NCBI GenBank assembly: GCA_937981575.1
Contig: CALJNR010000111.1
Coordinates: forward strand, 1-36,971
DNA: 36,971 bases
Origin: an uncultured Clostridia bacterium
GTDB taxonomy: Bacteria > Bacillota > Clostridia > Lachnospirales > Cellulosilyticaceae
Direction of reading: 5' to 3'
Positions 16,455 to 25,264 of this stretch are shown one piece after another. Position 1 is the first letter of the stretch, and each line of letters starts with the position of its first letter. The translations under genes were made by a program, and so were the position numbers. Below the pieces are notes generated by a model that worked only from the letters and a program-made list of their open reading frames with translations, did no database searches and was not told where the DNA came from.

Positions 16455-17177
16455 TTAGTGATGAGTGTAAAGTTGCCTGTAAGGATTTTTAGAATTTGCA
16501 GTAAGTTTATAAAATTTGCTATTTAATAAAGCTTCTTTATCAAGATCAAAGGCGCTGCAAAATTCATCAATATGGGGAACTATATCTTCTAAGTCTTCTG
16601 ATGTAGCGACTTGCGCTGCAACTTGACCAGGAAGGTCATTTGGAAGGGTGTTAGCCCTAATATATATGGCACCGCCGTGCATACCTGTACCACAAAAATC
16701 TCCTACAGGAATTTCACCATCACTATTTAAGCCGAGAACGACAAGTATTCCGCCAGCTTGATATTCGCCGAGGAAGTCACCGACCTTTCCACCTATTATA
16801 ACCACAGGTTTGCATTCCTTATACTCTTTCATATGGATGCCGACGCGGTAGCCGCCATCACCTTTAACAAAAATTTTGCCGCCTCTCATGCCATAGCCGG
16901 TTGTATCACCACAGTTACCATGAACGATGATACTTCCAGTATCCATGGTATCTCCTGTAGCATCCTGGGCATTACCATAAACATTAATGGTACTGCCTGC
17001 AAGGTAAGCGCCAAGGGCGTTTCCTGGGGTACCATGAATATCTATTGTTTTGCCAGCTACCCCAGAACCTATATAACGATGTCCCAGACAGTTAGTAATT
17101 GTTATTTGACTGTCTGATGATGCTTTTAATTTTTCATTTAAATCACGAAAGTGAAGTGAATATGCATTAATTTCCAA
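16455..17177 (-). CDS. Glutamate synthase GXGXG-domain subunit
   Basis: Stand-alone counterpart of the C-terminal beta-helix domain of GltB. 240 residues of repeated glycine-rich turns, for example GVAGKTIDIHG, GNALGAYLAG, GTGMHGGAIYIRA. In full-length GOGAT this domain is structural and helps hold the ammonia tunnel. A TTG at 17177 lies 8 bases after GGAGG and is preferred; the in-frame GTG at 17186 is inside that site. It overlaps the end of the oxidoreductase gene by 11 bp. Last gene of the split GOGAT cluster, followed by G-element copy 4 and glnA. Confidence 0.92.
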   Translation of the reverse strand: MEINAYSLHFRDLNEKLKASSDSQITITNCLGHRYIGSGVAGKTIDIHGTPGNALGAYLAGSTINVYGNAQDATGDTMDTGSIIVHGNCGDTTGYGMRGGKIFVKGDGGYRVGIHMKEYKECKPVVIIGGKVGDFLGEYQAGGILVVLGLNSDGEIPVGDFCGTGMHGGAIYIRANTLPNDLPGQVAAQVATSEDLEDIVPHIDEFCSAFDLDKEALLNSKFYKLTANSKNPYRQLYTHH

Positions 17178-18405
17178 CGTTAACACCTCCTAATTTTTCA
17201 AGCCTGCGGGATTTGCCAAACATCATCATTTGAGGTCTTGAAACGAGCATTTCCATATCAACACTTGATGCAGGAATTTGTTCTCGGATAATAGATGTAT
17301 AGATCCCTGCACGAGAAACTTCGCCTATCATAATATAGCCTTTAAGAAGGCCGTCTTTAAAGATCAGTTTCTTATACTCATCATCCGTCTTAATCACATG
17401 GGTTTCACCTTCATAGGTGCCAGCAGTGATCATATGCAGACCGAAAAATCCGATTGCATTCATAGGGATGGCATTGCCATAATTTTTAGAGCCGCCTGCC
17501 ATGTTGATACCAGCTGCTTCCCCTTGAATATAGGCATTAGGAAGAAGTGCAAGGATCTTTTGAGTTCCGGTGGTAATATCAAGGCTTTCTGTGCAGTCTC
17601 CTGCTGCATAAATATTTTCATCAGAAGTTCTGCAAGTATCATCTATAATAATGCCTCGGCTTACTTCAATGCCGCATTCTCCGGCTATTTCTGTATTAGG
17701 TCTTACCCCTACAGCGATGATAAGTATATCAAAGTCTAGAACGCTGCCGCCTTCGAGAACAGCAGTGTTTTCAGTAAAGCTTTTCACGCGATCATTTAAA
17801 GTAAAGCGAACGCCCTTAGTTTCTAAATGTTTTTGTACGATACTTGATCCTTCACTATCTAAAATACTAGGAAGGATTCTATCAGCCAGGTCTACAACAG
17901 TAATATTTTTTGTTACCTTATAAACCCCTTCAGCAGCTTTAAGCCCAATAAGGCCGGCACCTATAATGAGTACTTTACTTTCAGGTTTTAAAACTTCTTT
18001 AACGGCTTTAGCATCATCATACTTCATAAAAGTATATTTTTGAGTGACTAATTGGAGCCCATCCATTGGAGGAACAAATGGACGAGAACCAGCAGCGATA
18101 AGCAGCTTATCGTAACTAATAGCACTGCCGTCTTCAAGAATAACTTCACGTGCAGATTTATCAATTTTGACTGCTTTTTTGCCAAGAATGACATTGCAGT
18201 TGTTCTTTGTATAAAAATCTTCCGGTCTGTAATATATTTTTTCGTCAGCTACTTTTCCTTCTAACCAATAAGAAATAAGAGGTCTGGAATAAGTGTGGTA
18301 AGGTTCATCAGAAAGAATAGTGATTTGACCTGTAGTATCTATTTTTCTTATCCCTTCAACGCAGCCAATAGCAGCAGAAGAGTTACCAATAATTAAATAA
18401 TTCAT
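17167..18405 (-). CDS. FAD/NAD(P)-dependent oxidoreductase of the split GOGAT
   Basis: Class I pyridine-nucleotide-disulfide-type flavoprotein, 412 residues. An FAD site at the N-terminus (YLIIGNSSAAIGCVEGI), an NAD(P) site near residue 150 (VLIIGAGLIGLKAAEG) and a second FAD contact (IYAAGDCTES) near residue 265 are visible. No redox-active CxxxxC is seen. From its place between the ferredoxin-like and GXGXG genes, it probably passes electrons from NAD(P)H to the synthase subunit, the job of GltD, but it is not a GltD homologue in layout. ATG 18405 follows GAAAGGGG. Confidence 0.88.
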   Translation of the reverse strand: MNYLIIGNSSAAIGCVEGIRKIDTTGQITILSDEPYHTYSRPLISYWLEGKVADEKIYYRPEDFYTKNNCNVILGKKAVKIDKSAREVILEDGSAISYDKLLIAAGSRPFVPPMDGLQLVTQKYTFMKYDDAKAVKEVLKPESKVLIIGAGLIGLKAAEGVYKVTKNITVVDLADRILPSILDSEGSSIVQKHLETKGVRFTLNDRVKSFTENTAVLEGGSVLDFDILIIAVGVRPNTEIAGECGIEVSRGIIIDDTCRTSDENIYAAGDCTESLDITTGTQKILALLPNAYIQGEAAGINMAGGSKNYGNAIPMNAIGFFGLHMITAGTYEGETHVIKTDDEYKKLIFKDGLLKGYIMIGEVSRAGIYTSIIREQIPASSVDMEMLVSRPQMMMFGKSRRLEKLGGVNVGN

Positions 18406-18408
18406 AGT

Positions 18409-18840
18409 TTAACCCCTTTCCTCAAAGACAATAGCTGCATTCGGACAACCTTTTACGCAAGCAGGTTCACCTGACTTTGATGCACAAAGATCACATTTTT
18501 TAACAACCTTTTCATGGTCCGTTACAATACATCCATAAGGGCAAGAAAGAACGCAGGTATAACAGCCTACACATCTTGAACTATCTATTGTAACAATGCC
18601 ATTAGTTACGGTTAAGGCACCAGCAATACATCCTTTAGCACAAAGCGGTTCTTCACAGTGTCTGCACTGAACTGCAAAGTTAATATCATCGCCTTCTTCA
18701 ATTACAATACGAGGCGTTGTTTTTTTGTCGCCATTAAAGGCCTTAACCATATCAGACTTGCCACTATTTGCAAAGCTGCAGTAATATTCACAAAGGTGGC
18801 AGCCTAGACACCAGTCTTCATTTACATATACTCTTTTCAT
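18409..18840 (-). CDS. Polyferredoxin-like 4Fe-4S electron-transfer subunit
   Basis: 143 residues with four cysteine groups of the HycB/DmsB type: CLGCHLCEYYC (from residue 11), CRHCEEPLCAKGC (from about 59), CVGCYTCVLSCPYGC (from about 90) and CDLCASKSGEPACVKGCP (from about 115). It can hold up to four 4Fe-4S clusters and should relay electrons between the flavoprotein encoded 3 bp downstream and the FMN subunit encoded 12 bp upstream. ATG 18840 follows AGGGGG. Confidence 0.92.
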   Translation of the reverse strand: MKRVYVNEDWCLGCHLCEYYCSFANSGKSDMVKAFNGDKKTTPRIVIEEGDDINFAVQCRHCEEPLCAKGCIAGALTVTNGIVTIDSSRCVGCYTCVLSCPYGCIVTDHEKVVKKCDLCASKSGEPACVKGCPNAAIVFEERG

Positions 18841-18852
18841 TGTTTTGCCCCC

Positions 18853-20358
18853 TTATTCACCTGCATGAGATATGCCTAAGATATCTAATTCTTTTTCTGT
18901 AAGTCCAATACCGCGGAGCATCAAGCGATTGCCGCGCAGCGACTCAATAGAGTTAATGCCCATACCGCCCATCATTTCTTTTACCTCATGATCCCAAGCA
19001 TGAAGAAGATTCACAAGACGTTTATAACCTATTTCGGGATTGAGTCGTTTGACAAGATCAGGACGCTGGGTTGCAATACCCCAGTTGCATTTTGCACCAT
19101 GGCAGCTTCTGCATAAGTGGCATCCAAGTGCTAAAAGGGCAGCTGTACCAATGTAGACGGCATCAGCACCTAAAGCAATAGCCTTAACGATATCGCCGGC
19201 ATTTCTAACACTTCCGCCTACAACAACAGAAACATCATTACGTATTCCTTCATCACGAAGTCTTTGGTCAACAGATGCAAGAGCCAATTCAATTGGAATA
19301 CCTACATTATCACGAATTCTCGTAGGTGCTGCTCCAGTACCCCCTCTATAACCATCGATCGCGATAATATCTGCACCAGATCTTGCAATACCTGAAGCAA
19401 TGGCAGCAACGTTGTGAACGGCAGCAATTTTAACGATTACAGGTTTTTTGTAATCCGTAGCTTCCTTGAGAGAGAAGATCAGCTGTCTTAGGTCTTCAAT
19501 CGAATAAATATCATGGTGGGGAGCAGGAGAGATGGCATCAGTTCCTCTTGGAATCATTCTTGTTCTTGAAACATCTTCTCCAACTTTTGTACCAGGAAGG
19601 TGACCTCCGATGCCAGGTTTTGCCCCTTGCCCCATTTTAATTTCAATAGCAGCGCCAGCTTCTAAGTATTTTTTATGTACACCAAAACGGCCTGATGCAA
19701 CTTGCACAATCGTATTTGCGCCATATTGATAGAAGTCCTGATGAAGCCCGCCTTCACCTGTATTATAGTAAATACCAAGTTCAGTGGCTGCACGGGCAAG
19801 GCTCTCGTGAGCATTTTTGCTGATAGAACCATAAGACATCGCTGAGAACATAATAGGGATGCTTAGCTTTAAGTTAGGATAAGTTTCTGAAACAATATTA
19901 CCTTCACTGTCAAATTTAATGGTTCTTGGTTTTTTGCCTAGGAACGTTTGAGTTTCCATTGGTTCGCGAAGCGGGTCAATAGAAGGGTTGGTTACCTGAC
20001 TTGCATTAATCAGCATTTTATCCCAATATACAGGGTAAGGCTGAGGATTTCCCATACTAGATAACAGTACGCCGCCGGTGCCGGCTTGTCTGTAAGCATC
20101 AGTTATCATAGCTTGAGGCCAGTTTGCATTTTTCTTAAAGGTATTATCTGTTTCAACTATTTTAAGAGCTCTTGTAGGGCAAAGGCTTACACATCTTTGA
20201 CAATCAACGCAGCTTGCATCATCTGATACAAGGCAGTCTAGTTCTTCATCATAAGCGTGAACTTCATTTGCACATTGTCTTACGCAGGCTTTGCATTTGA
20301 TACATTTTTTTTCATTTCTTATCACTTCGTAGTCTGGGTAAAAATAATTAATTGCCAC
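18853..20358 (-). CDS. Glutamate synthase FMN subunit with N-terminal ferredoxin domain
   Basis: Core synthase of an archaeal-type split GOGAT, 501 residues: 2-oxoglutarate plus ammonia (from glutamine) to glutamate. Two 4Fe-4S motifs lie at C19-C22-C25-C29 and C50-C53-C56-C60. The FMN TIM barrel carries KMGQGAKPGIGGHLPG, IDGYRGGTGAAPT and the cluster motif CHLCRSCHGAKC near residue 415. GTG 20358 is 8 bases after GGAGG; ATG 20373 is upstream of it. It overlaps the amidotransferase gene by 11 bp, so the subunits are probably coupled in translation. Confidence 0.94.
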   Translation of the reverse strand: MAINYFYPDYEVIRNEKKCIKCKACVRQCANEVHAYDEELDCLVSDDASCVDCQRCVSLCPTRALKIVETDNTFKKNANWPQAMITDAYRQAGTGGVLLSSMGNPQPYPVYWDKMLINASQVTNPSIDPLREPMETQTFLGKKPRTIKFDSEGNIVSETYPNLKLSIPIMFSAMSYGSISKNAHESLARAATELGIYYNTGEGGLHQDFYQYGANTIVQVASGRFGVHKKYLEAGAAIEIKMGQGAKPGIGGHLPGTKVGEDVSRTRMIPRGTDAISPAPHHDIYSIEDLRQLIFSLKEATDYKKPVIVKIAAVHNVAAIASGIARSGADIIAIDGYRGGTGAAPTRIRDNVGIPIELALASVDQRLRDEGIRNDVSVVVGGSVRNAGDIVKAIALGADAVYIGTAALLALGCHLCRSCHGAKCNWGIATQRPDLVKRLNPEIGYKRLVNLLHAWDHEVKEMMGGMGINSIESLRGNRLMLRGIGLTEKELDILGISHAGE

Positions 20359-21454
20359 GCTTACCACCTCCATTATTTAAAGTCACGATAATAGGTTCTC
20401 CGCCTTTTGGAGACCAAATTTTGTCTACTTCAGGGCAGATCGCACGGATAGCGCACTCCTCACTTGCAATATAAACCATATCACCTTTTTCAGCAGCTAC
20501 CATAGATCTTAGTTTGAGACGGTCATTAAGTGCCATGATACCGCCGTCAAATCCTAAAATAATAGAAAATGGTCCTGTGATTAAAAGACTTGAGAACATA
20601 TTGCGGAAAAGCGTTAATTTTTCTTTTTCTTGTGCAGGGAGCGTATCAATTTTACTCCAGAAAGGAGCAGCAATTATTTTTGCAATATCTTCAAAGTTTA
20701 AGCTATGCTTACGGTTCAAGAAGTCAATGATATATGTAATAACTTCTGTGTCTGTAAGCAGGGTACATTTATAACCATACATTTCAACAAACCTTCTGTT
20801 TGCATCGTAAGAGGAGATTTCCCCGTTATGTACAATGGTATAATCAAGAAGTGCAAACGGATGGGCACCACCCCACCAACCTGGTGTATTCGTCGGATAT
20901 CTTCCGTGAGCTGTCCAAGCATAACCCGCATAGTCTTCTAGTCGATAGAACTCGCCAACATCTTCAGGGAAGCCAACAGCTTTAAAAACACCCATGTTTT
21001 TGCCGCTTGAGAAGACATAAGCGCCGCTAATCTTAATATTGATGTTGATAACAGACTGGGCAACAAACTCTTTTTCTTCAAGCTGACTTGCTGCAAGTTT
21101 TGTTGGAAGGGGTTCAAGAAAGTATCTCCAAATGAGAGGCTCATTGATAATGTTTTTGTGTTTTCTGGTAGGAATACGACTTAAATTAACAATATCAAAG
21201 TGTTCTTCTAAAAACCTTTCCGTTTCTTCTCTTGCTGCAGAGTCCTCATAAAAAACATGAAAAGCATATAAATCTTTATATTCGGGATAAATCCCATAAC
21301 CCGCAAAACCACCGCCGAGACCATTTGAACGGTCATGCATATAAGAAATGGATTTTACGATTTTGTCTCCAGAAATACGCTCACCGCTTCGATTAATAAA
21401 GCCCGAGATAGCACATCCTGAAGGGATTCTGATTTGACCTTCTTTTTTTAGCAT
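20348..21454 (-). CDS. Glutamate synthase class II glutamine amidotransferase subunit
   Basis: Glutaminase subunit supplying ammonia to the FMN subunit. 368 residues. Ntn-type marks: SGCAISGF near the N-terminus, AHGRYPTNTPGWWGG near residue 190, IVHNGEISSYDANRR near 213, LLTDTEVITY near 237. The candidate nucleophile is Cys14, not residue 2, so a 13-residue leader would have to be removed to expose it; B. subtilis-type GltA precursors are also processed, so this is plausible but not shown. ATG 21454 is 9 bases after AAGGAG; the frame runs open to 21499 without a site. First gene of the leftward operon, behind an attenuator-like leader. Confidence 0.92.
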   Translation of the reverse strand: MLKKEGQIRIPSGCAISGFINRSGERISGDKIVKSISYMHDRSNGLGGGFAGYGIYPEYKDLYAFHVFYEDSAAREETERFLEEHFDIVNLSRIPTRKHKNIINEPLIWRYFLEPLPTKLAASQLEEKEFVAQSVININIKISGAYVFSSGKNMGVFKAVGFPEDVGEFYRLEDYAGYAWTAHGRYPTNTPGWWGGAHPFALLDYTIVHNGEISSYDANRRFVEMYGYKCTLLTDTEVITYIIDFLNRKHSLNFEDIAKIIAAPFWSKIDTLPAQEKEKLTLFRNMFSSLLITGPFSIILGFDGGIMALNDRLKLRSMVAAEKGDMVYIASEECAIRAICPEVDKIWSPKGGEPIIVTLNNGGGKRGN

Positions 21455-21504
21455 AATGCATTTCTCCTTAATAAAAATTTGAATCGTAAGACACTCCAAA
21501 AGCC

Positions 21505-21556
21505 AAAAAAAAGGCGCACTTTGGGTAGAGTTTACCCAAAGAACGCCTTTGTTCCT
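21505..21556 (-). terminator. Leader attenuator of the split GOGAT operon with six-base-loop hairpin
   Basis: On minus, AAGGCG-TT-CTTTGGGTA pairs with TACCCAAAG-TG-CGCCTT (21549-21511) and is followed by eight U: a strong intrinsic terminator placed between promoter and first gene. Overlapping its 5' arm is a small hairpin at 21556-21539, AGGAAC/GTTCTT with the six-base loop AAAGGC (A at 1, G at 4). The two cannot form together. This is the layout of the second hairpin of an ANTAR target; the usual first hairpin is not evident. Confidence 0.75.
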
Positions 21557-21612
21557 GCATATGGTTATTTTATAGCATTTATATAGTAAAAAGTCAATGG
21601 ATTATGCAGGAA
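21552..21612. repeat. 10-bp inverted repeat flanking the GOGAT promoter
   Basis: TTCCTGCATA at 21552-21561 is perfectly inverted as TATGCAGGAA at 21603-21612. The centres are 51 bp apart, about five helical turns, with one copy just upstream of the -35 box and one at the transcription start. A pair of operator sites on one face of the DNA is possible. The region from 21613 to 21839 shows nothing else I can support. Confidence 0.5.
21569..21597 (-). promoter_or_regulatory. Promoter of the split GOGAT operon
   Basis: On minus, TTGACT (21597-21592), 17-bp spacer, TATAAA (21574-21569). Transcription should start near 21562, only a few bases before the six-base-loop hairpin. Confidence 0.75.
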
Positions 21613-21839
21613 ATCTCAATATACATCTCATTTTTGTGATATATTACAAAATATAATAATATAATGAAAGGATTTTATTATTTTTAGCAATAAAAAGATT
21701 TTTTTGGTGTCACTAAATGCAGACAAAATCATATTCTAGGAATAATAAGAAGAAAAATGACATATTTTATGTTTATAGTACGTTTAAACCTTTAGAAGGA
21801 GAGCGTTAAAAAAATAAGAGATATTTTGAAAAATAACTC

Positions 21840-21868
21840 TTGAAATTTTAAAAAATGCAATGTATAAT
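21840..21868 (+). promoter_or_regulatory. Promoter of gatCAB-aspS
   Basis: TTGAAA at 21840-21845, 17-bp spacer, consensus TATAAT at 21863-21868. Transcription should start near 21875, about 14 bases before the six-base-loop hairpin. Confidence 0.8.
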
Positions 21869-21888
21869 GAGTCACAAAGAGAATAGAT

Positions 21889-21950
21889 TTAGCAATGGCG
21901 CTAACTTAGTAACATATTGATGTTGCTTAAGTAGCGTTTTTTTATTTTTT
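21889..21950 (+). terminator. Leader attenuator of gatCAB-aspS with six-base-loop hairpin
   Basis: TTAGC (21889-21893) and GCTAA (21900-21904) form a 5-bp stem with loop AATGGC (A at 1, G at 4). The 3' arm is also the 5' arm of an intrinsic terminator: GCGCTAACTTAGTAACAT with ATGTTGCTTAAGTAGC (small bulges) and then TTTTTTTATTTTTT. The two structures exclude each other. Same design and nearly the same loop (AAWGGC followed by G) as the divergent GOGAT leader. Confidence 0.75.
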
Positions 21951-22034
21951 GGGTTTTTATAATAAAACCTGGTTAATTGGAGTAATCTATGGATAATGTA
22001 AAATTTGGAGTAATCTACAAGGCAGGTGATAGGA

Positions 22035-22319
22035 GTGTTAGATACTGACTTAATGACTTATTTGGCAAAGCTCTCTAAGCTTGAGATTGATGAAGCTGAC
22101 AAAGAGCGGCTGGTATCTGAAATGAGTGCTATAGTTGACTTAATGGATACAATGAATGAAGTAACTTTTGATGAATGTGAAAATTTAAAAGGTGAGGGAG
22201 TAAATCTTTTAAATTTAAGAGAAGACATATCAAGAGAGTCTTTTGACCGAGAAAAAATCCTCAAAAATGCTTCTCACAAAAAAGATGGATTTTTCGTTGT
22301 ACCAAAGATCATGGAGTAG
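22035..22319 (+). CDS. gatC: Glu/Asp-tRNA amidotransferase subunit C
   Basis: 94-residue GatC, the belt-like subunit holding GatA and GatB together. DLMTYLAKLSKLEIDE, then SEMSAIVDLMDTMNEV and the C-terminal NASHKKDGFFVVPKIME pattern are typical. GTG 22035 gives the expected N-terminus; an upstream GTG (22026) and ATG 22053 are also in frame, and the ribosome-binding sequence (AAGGCAGGTGATAGGA) does not decide firmly. First gene of gatC-gatA-gatB-aspS, about 160 bases downstream of the promoter and behind the attenuator. Confidence 0.92.
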   Translation: MLDTDLMTYLAKLSKLEIDEADKERLVSEMSAIVDLMDTMNEVTFDECENLKGEGVNLLNLREDISRESFDREKILKNASHKKDGFFVVPKIME

Positions 22320-22336
22320 GTGTTAGGAGGAAGTTT

Positions 22337-23785
22337 ATGGAGCTATGTGATAAGAGTATTTTGATGCTTAGACAGATGCTGGATCAAAAAGAAATATCAT
22401 CTGTAGAGTTAACTACGTATTATCTTGACAGAATCAAAGAATTTGATCATCAAATAGAGAGTTATATTACAGTATGTGAAGAAGAAGCTTTAAAGAGAGC
22501 AGCCCTTGCAGATCAAAGAATTGCAAAAGGGGAATCCAAGAGTCTTACAGGCATACCTATCAGTATTAAGGATAACCTGTGCCTAGAAGGGGTACGAACA
22601 ACCTGTGGTTCTAAGATGCTGGAGAATTTTATTCCGCCTTATCATGCGACAGCGGCTCAAAAACTTCTTGCAGAGGATGCAGTTATACTAGGTAAAGTCA
22701 GTATGGATGAATTCGCCATGGGCGGGTCGACTCAGACTTCCTACTATAAAAAGACAAAGAACCCATACGACATGACACGCGTTCCAGGAGGATCTTCCGG
22801 TGGAAGTGCAGCTTCCGTTGCAGCAAAGCTTGCAGCTGCCTCTTTAGGCTCAGATACTGGCGGATCTATCAGGCAGCCAGCATCATTTTGTGGTGTTACA
22901 GGCATGAAACCAACTTATGGCGCTGTATCGAGATATGGACTTGTAGCCTTTGCCAGTTCTTTTGACCAAATTGGACCTTTAGCGCATAGTGCAAAGGATT
23001 GTGCAAGCATTTTAAATACAATCGCAGGTCATGATATTCATGATGGCACATCTGCAAAACATAAGATAGATTTTGAGGCTAAGCTTGGAAATCCGATCAA
23101 AGGATTAAAGCTTGCTCTTCCTAAAGAATTTTTTGGCGATGGCATAGACAGTCAGGTTAAGGAAGCTGTGCTTAAAGCGGCAGCTGAGTATGAAAAAATG
23201 GGAGCGGAACTTATAGAAGTTTCAATGCCTAGTTTGAAATATGCTATTGCAGCGTATTACCTGATTGCTTCAGCAGAGGCCAGTTCAAATCTTGCAAGAT
23301 ATGACGGTATTAAGTTTGGATACTGCACGCCTCATGCCAAAACGTATGAAGAACGTATTACCCGTACCCGCAAAGAAGGCTTTGGTGAAGAAGTAAAAAG
23401 AAGGATTCTTCTCGGAACCTATGCATTATCCAGTGGTTATTATGATGCCTATTATAAAAAGGCACTTTATATTCAAGATAAAATTAAAGCAGAATATCGA
23501 TCAATATTTGAAAGCTGTGACGCAATGATCACACCAACAGCACCAACTCCAGCTTATAAAATAGGCGAAATCGAAGGAGATCCGGTTAAGATGTACTTAG
23601 CTGATATCTGCACCGTTACCGTTAATATTGCAGGGCTTCCGGCAATTTCTACAACTTGCGGTTACGATAATGATGGCATGCCAATTGGGATGTCAGTGGT
23701 AGGCAAAGCCTTCGATGATGCAGCAGTCATTCAGGTTGCAGATGCATTTGAGACAAATTTTAAAACTCAGAACCCTAGATTATAA
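22337..23785 (+). CDS. gatA: Glu/Asp-tRNA amidotransferase subunit A
   Basis: Amidase-signature glutaminase that releases ammonia for transamidation of Glu-tRNA(Gln) and Asp-tRNA(Asn). 482 residues, full length. The Ser-cisSer-Lys triad region is seen: ISIKDNLC near residue 75 (Lys), GGSSGGSAASVAA near 150 and GSDTGGSIRQPASF near 172. ATG 22337 follows TTAGGAGG. 17 bp after gatC; gatB starts 19 bp later. Confidence 0.97.
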   Translation: MELCDKSILMLRQMLDQKEISSVELTTYYLDRIKEFDHQIESYITVCEEEALKRAALADQRIAKGESKSLTGIPISIKDNLCLEGVRTTCGSKMLENFIPPYHATAAQKLLAEDAVILGKVSMDEFAMGGSTQTSYYKKTKNPYDMTRVPGGSSGGSAASVAAKLAAASLGSDTGGSIRQPASFCGVTGMKPTYGAVSRYGLVAFASSFDQIGPLAHSAKDCASILNTIAGHDIHDGTSAKHKIDFEAKLGNPIKGLKLALPKEFFGDGIDSQVKEAVLKAAAEYEKMGAELIEVSMPSLKYAIAAYYLIASAEASSNLARYDGIKFGYCTPHAKTYEERITRTRKEGFGEEVKRRILLGTYALSSGYYDAYYKKALYIQDKIKAEYRSIFESCDAMITPTAPTPAYKIGEIEGDPVKMYLADICTVTVNIAGLPAISTTCGYDNDGMPIGMSVVGKAFDDAAVIQVADAFETNFKTQNPRL

Positions 23786-23804
23786 GAAGAGGCAGGTGGA
23801 AAAA

Positions 23805-25244
23805 ATGGCAAATTATATTCCTGTAATAGGACTTGAAATACACGCGCAGCTTCTGACGAATACAAAAATCTTCTGCAGCTGTGCGGCTGATTTTGGCGGA
23901 GAGCAAAATACCCGCTGCTGTCCGGTTTGTACTGGGCTTCCAGGAACACTTCCGGTACTGAACAGACAAGTTGTAAATTATGCTATAAAAGGCGGCCTGG
24001 CACTGGGCTGTGATATCAACAGATATTCAAAAATAGATAGAAAAAATTATTTTTATCCTGACCTTCCAAAGGCCTATCAAATCTCTCAATTTGACCTACC
24101 TTTGTGCATAGATGGGAAAGTAAAAATTGATATCGGAGAAGAAGAAAAAACGATTCGTATTCACCGCATTCATATAGAAGAAGATGCAGGAAAGCTTGTG
24201 CATGATAATATTGATAACGCAAGTCTTGCAGATTATAACAGATGCGGCGTTCCGCTTATTGAGATTGTTTCAGAGCCGGATATGTCCTCTGCTGAAGAAG
24301 CAAAAGCTTATGTTGAGAAGGTTGCTGGCCTTCTGCAGTATGCCGGTGTAAGCTTATGCAGGATGGAAGAAGGGTCTTTAAGAGCAGATGTTAACATTTC
24401 TCTTAAAACGCCGGAAGCGACAAGGCTTGGTACAAAGGTTGAGATCAAAAATCTAAACTCCCTTAAATCCATCGTAAGAGCTGTTGAGTATGAAATAGAA
24501 AGACAAACCAAGATGCTTGTAAATGGAGAAGAAATTATCCAGGAAACAAGAAGATTTAATGATAATAGAGGGGTTACGACTTCTATGCGTTCCAAGGAAG
24601 ATGCCCATGACTATAGGTATTTTAAGGAGCCAGATGTAATTCCAGTAAGTATTACTGACGAAGATATAGAGTCTATCAGAGAAGAACTTCCAATGCTTAT
24701 TGATGAAAGGTTTGCTCTTTATGTTAAAGAGTATAGCTTAAATAGAGCAGATGCGAAGATTTTGGTAGCAAGCAAGGAAATATCTGATTTTTACAACGAA
24801 GCTATAAGTGTTTACCCAAACTATAAAGCAGTTGCGAACTTTATCGTTGTTGAACTTTTAAGATATGTTAATGAGGGAGAGCTTGACAGCAGAAATATTC
24901 CTTTTACAGCCAGAGCATTTGCAGAGCTTGTAAAAATGGCTGAAGAAGAAGTTGTAAATAAAAACAATGCTAAAGCAATTTTAAAAATCATGCTGGAGGG
25001 CAGGATGTCTGCAATGGAGATTGCCAAAGCAGAAGGATTTCTTATGAATGATAGTACAGATGAAATAGAAGAAGTGGTAAATCAAGTAACAAGCGAGTTT
25101 ACTTCAGAAGTAGAAGGTTATCTGGCAGGAAAAGAAAAGCTGTTTGCATTTTTAATGGGACAATGCAGCAAGAGGCTGGCAGGCAGAGCGAACCCTAAAA
25201 AAATCAAAGAAATACTGGAATTAAAACTTGCAGCACTCAAATAA
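23805..25244 (+). CDS. gatB: Glu/Asp-tRNA amidotransferase subunit B
   Basis: 479-residue kinase/transamidase subunit that phosphorylates the tRNA-bound side chain and accepts ammonia from GatA. IGLEIHAQLLTNTKIFC at the start, the zinc-site cysteines CSC and CCPVCTGLPG, RKNYFYPDLPKAYQISQ near residue 77 and the C-terminal YqeY-like tail (KNNAKAILKIMLEGRM onward) are all visible. ATG 23805 follows GGCAGGTGG; the upstream frame overlaps gatA and is rejected. Confidence 0.97.
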   Translation: MANYIPVIGLEIHAQLLTNTKIFCSCAADFGGEQNTRCCPVCTGLPGTLPVLNRQVVNYAIKGGLALGCDINRYSKIDRKNYFYPDLPKAYQISQFDLPLCIDGKVKIDIGEEEKTIRIHRIHIEEDAGKLVHDNIDNASLADYNRCGVPLIEIVSEPDMSSAEEAKAYVEKVAGLLQYAGVSLCRMEEGSLRADVNISLKTPEATRLGTKVEIKNLNSLKSIVRAVEYEIERQTKMLVNGEEIIQETRRFNDNRGVTTSMRSKEDAHDYRYFKEPDVIPVSITDEDIESIREELPMLIDERFALYVKEYSLNRADAKILVASKEISDFYNEAISVYPNYKAVANFIVVELLRYVNEGELDSRNIPFTARAFAELVKMAEEEVVNKNNAKAILKIMLEGRMSAMEIAKAEGFLMNDSTDEIEEVVNQVTSEFTSEVEGYLAGKEKLFAFLMGQCSKRLAGRANPKKIKEILELKLAALK

Positions 25245-25264
25245 GTTGGAAAGGAGGAATATAT

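Noticed and set aside
21870..22025. T-box leader before gatCAB-aspS
   Set aside because: No TGGNACC-type T-box sequence or specifier-loop AGAGA arrangement was seen; the leader is too short.
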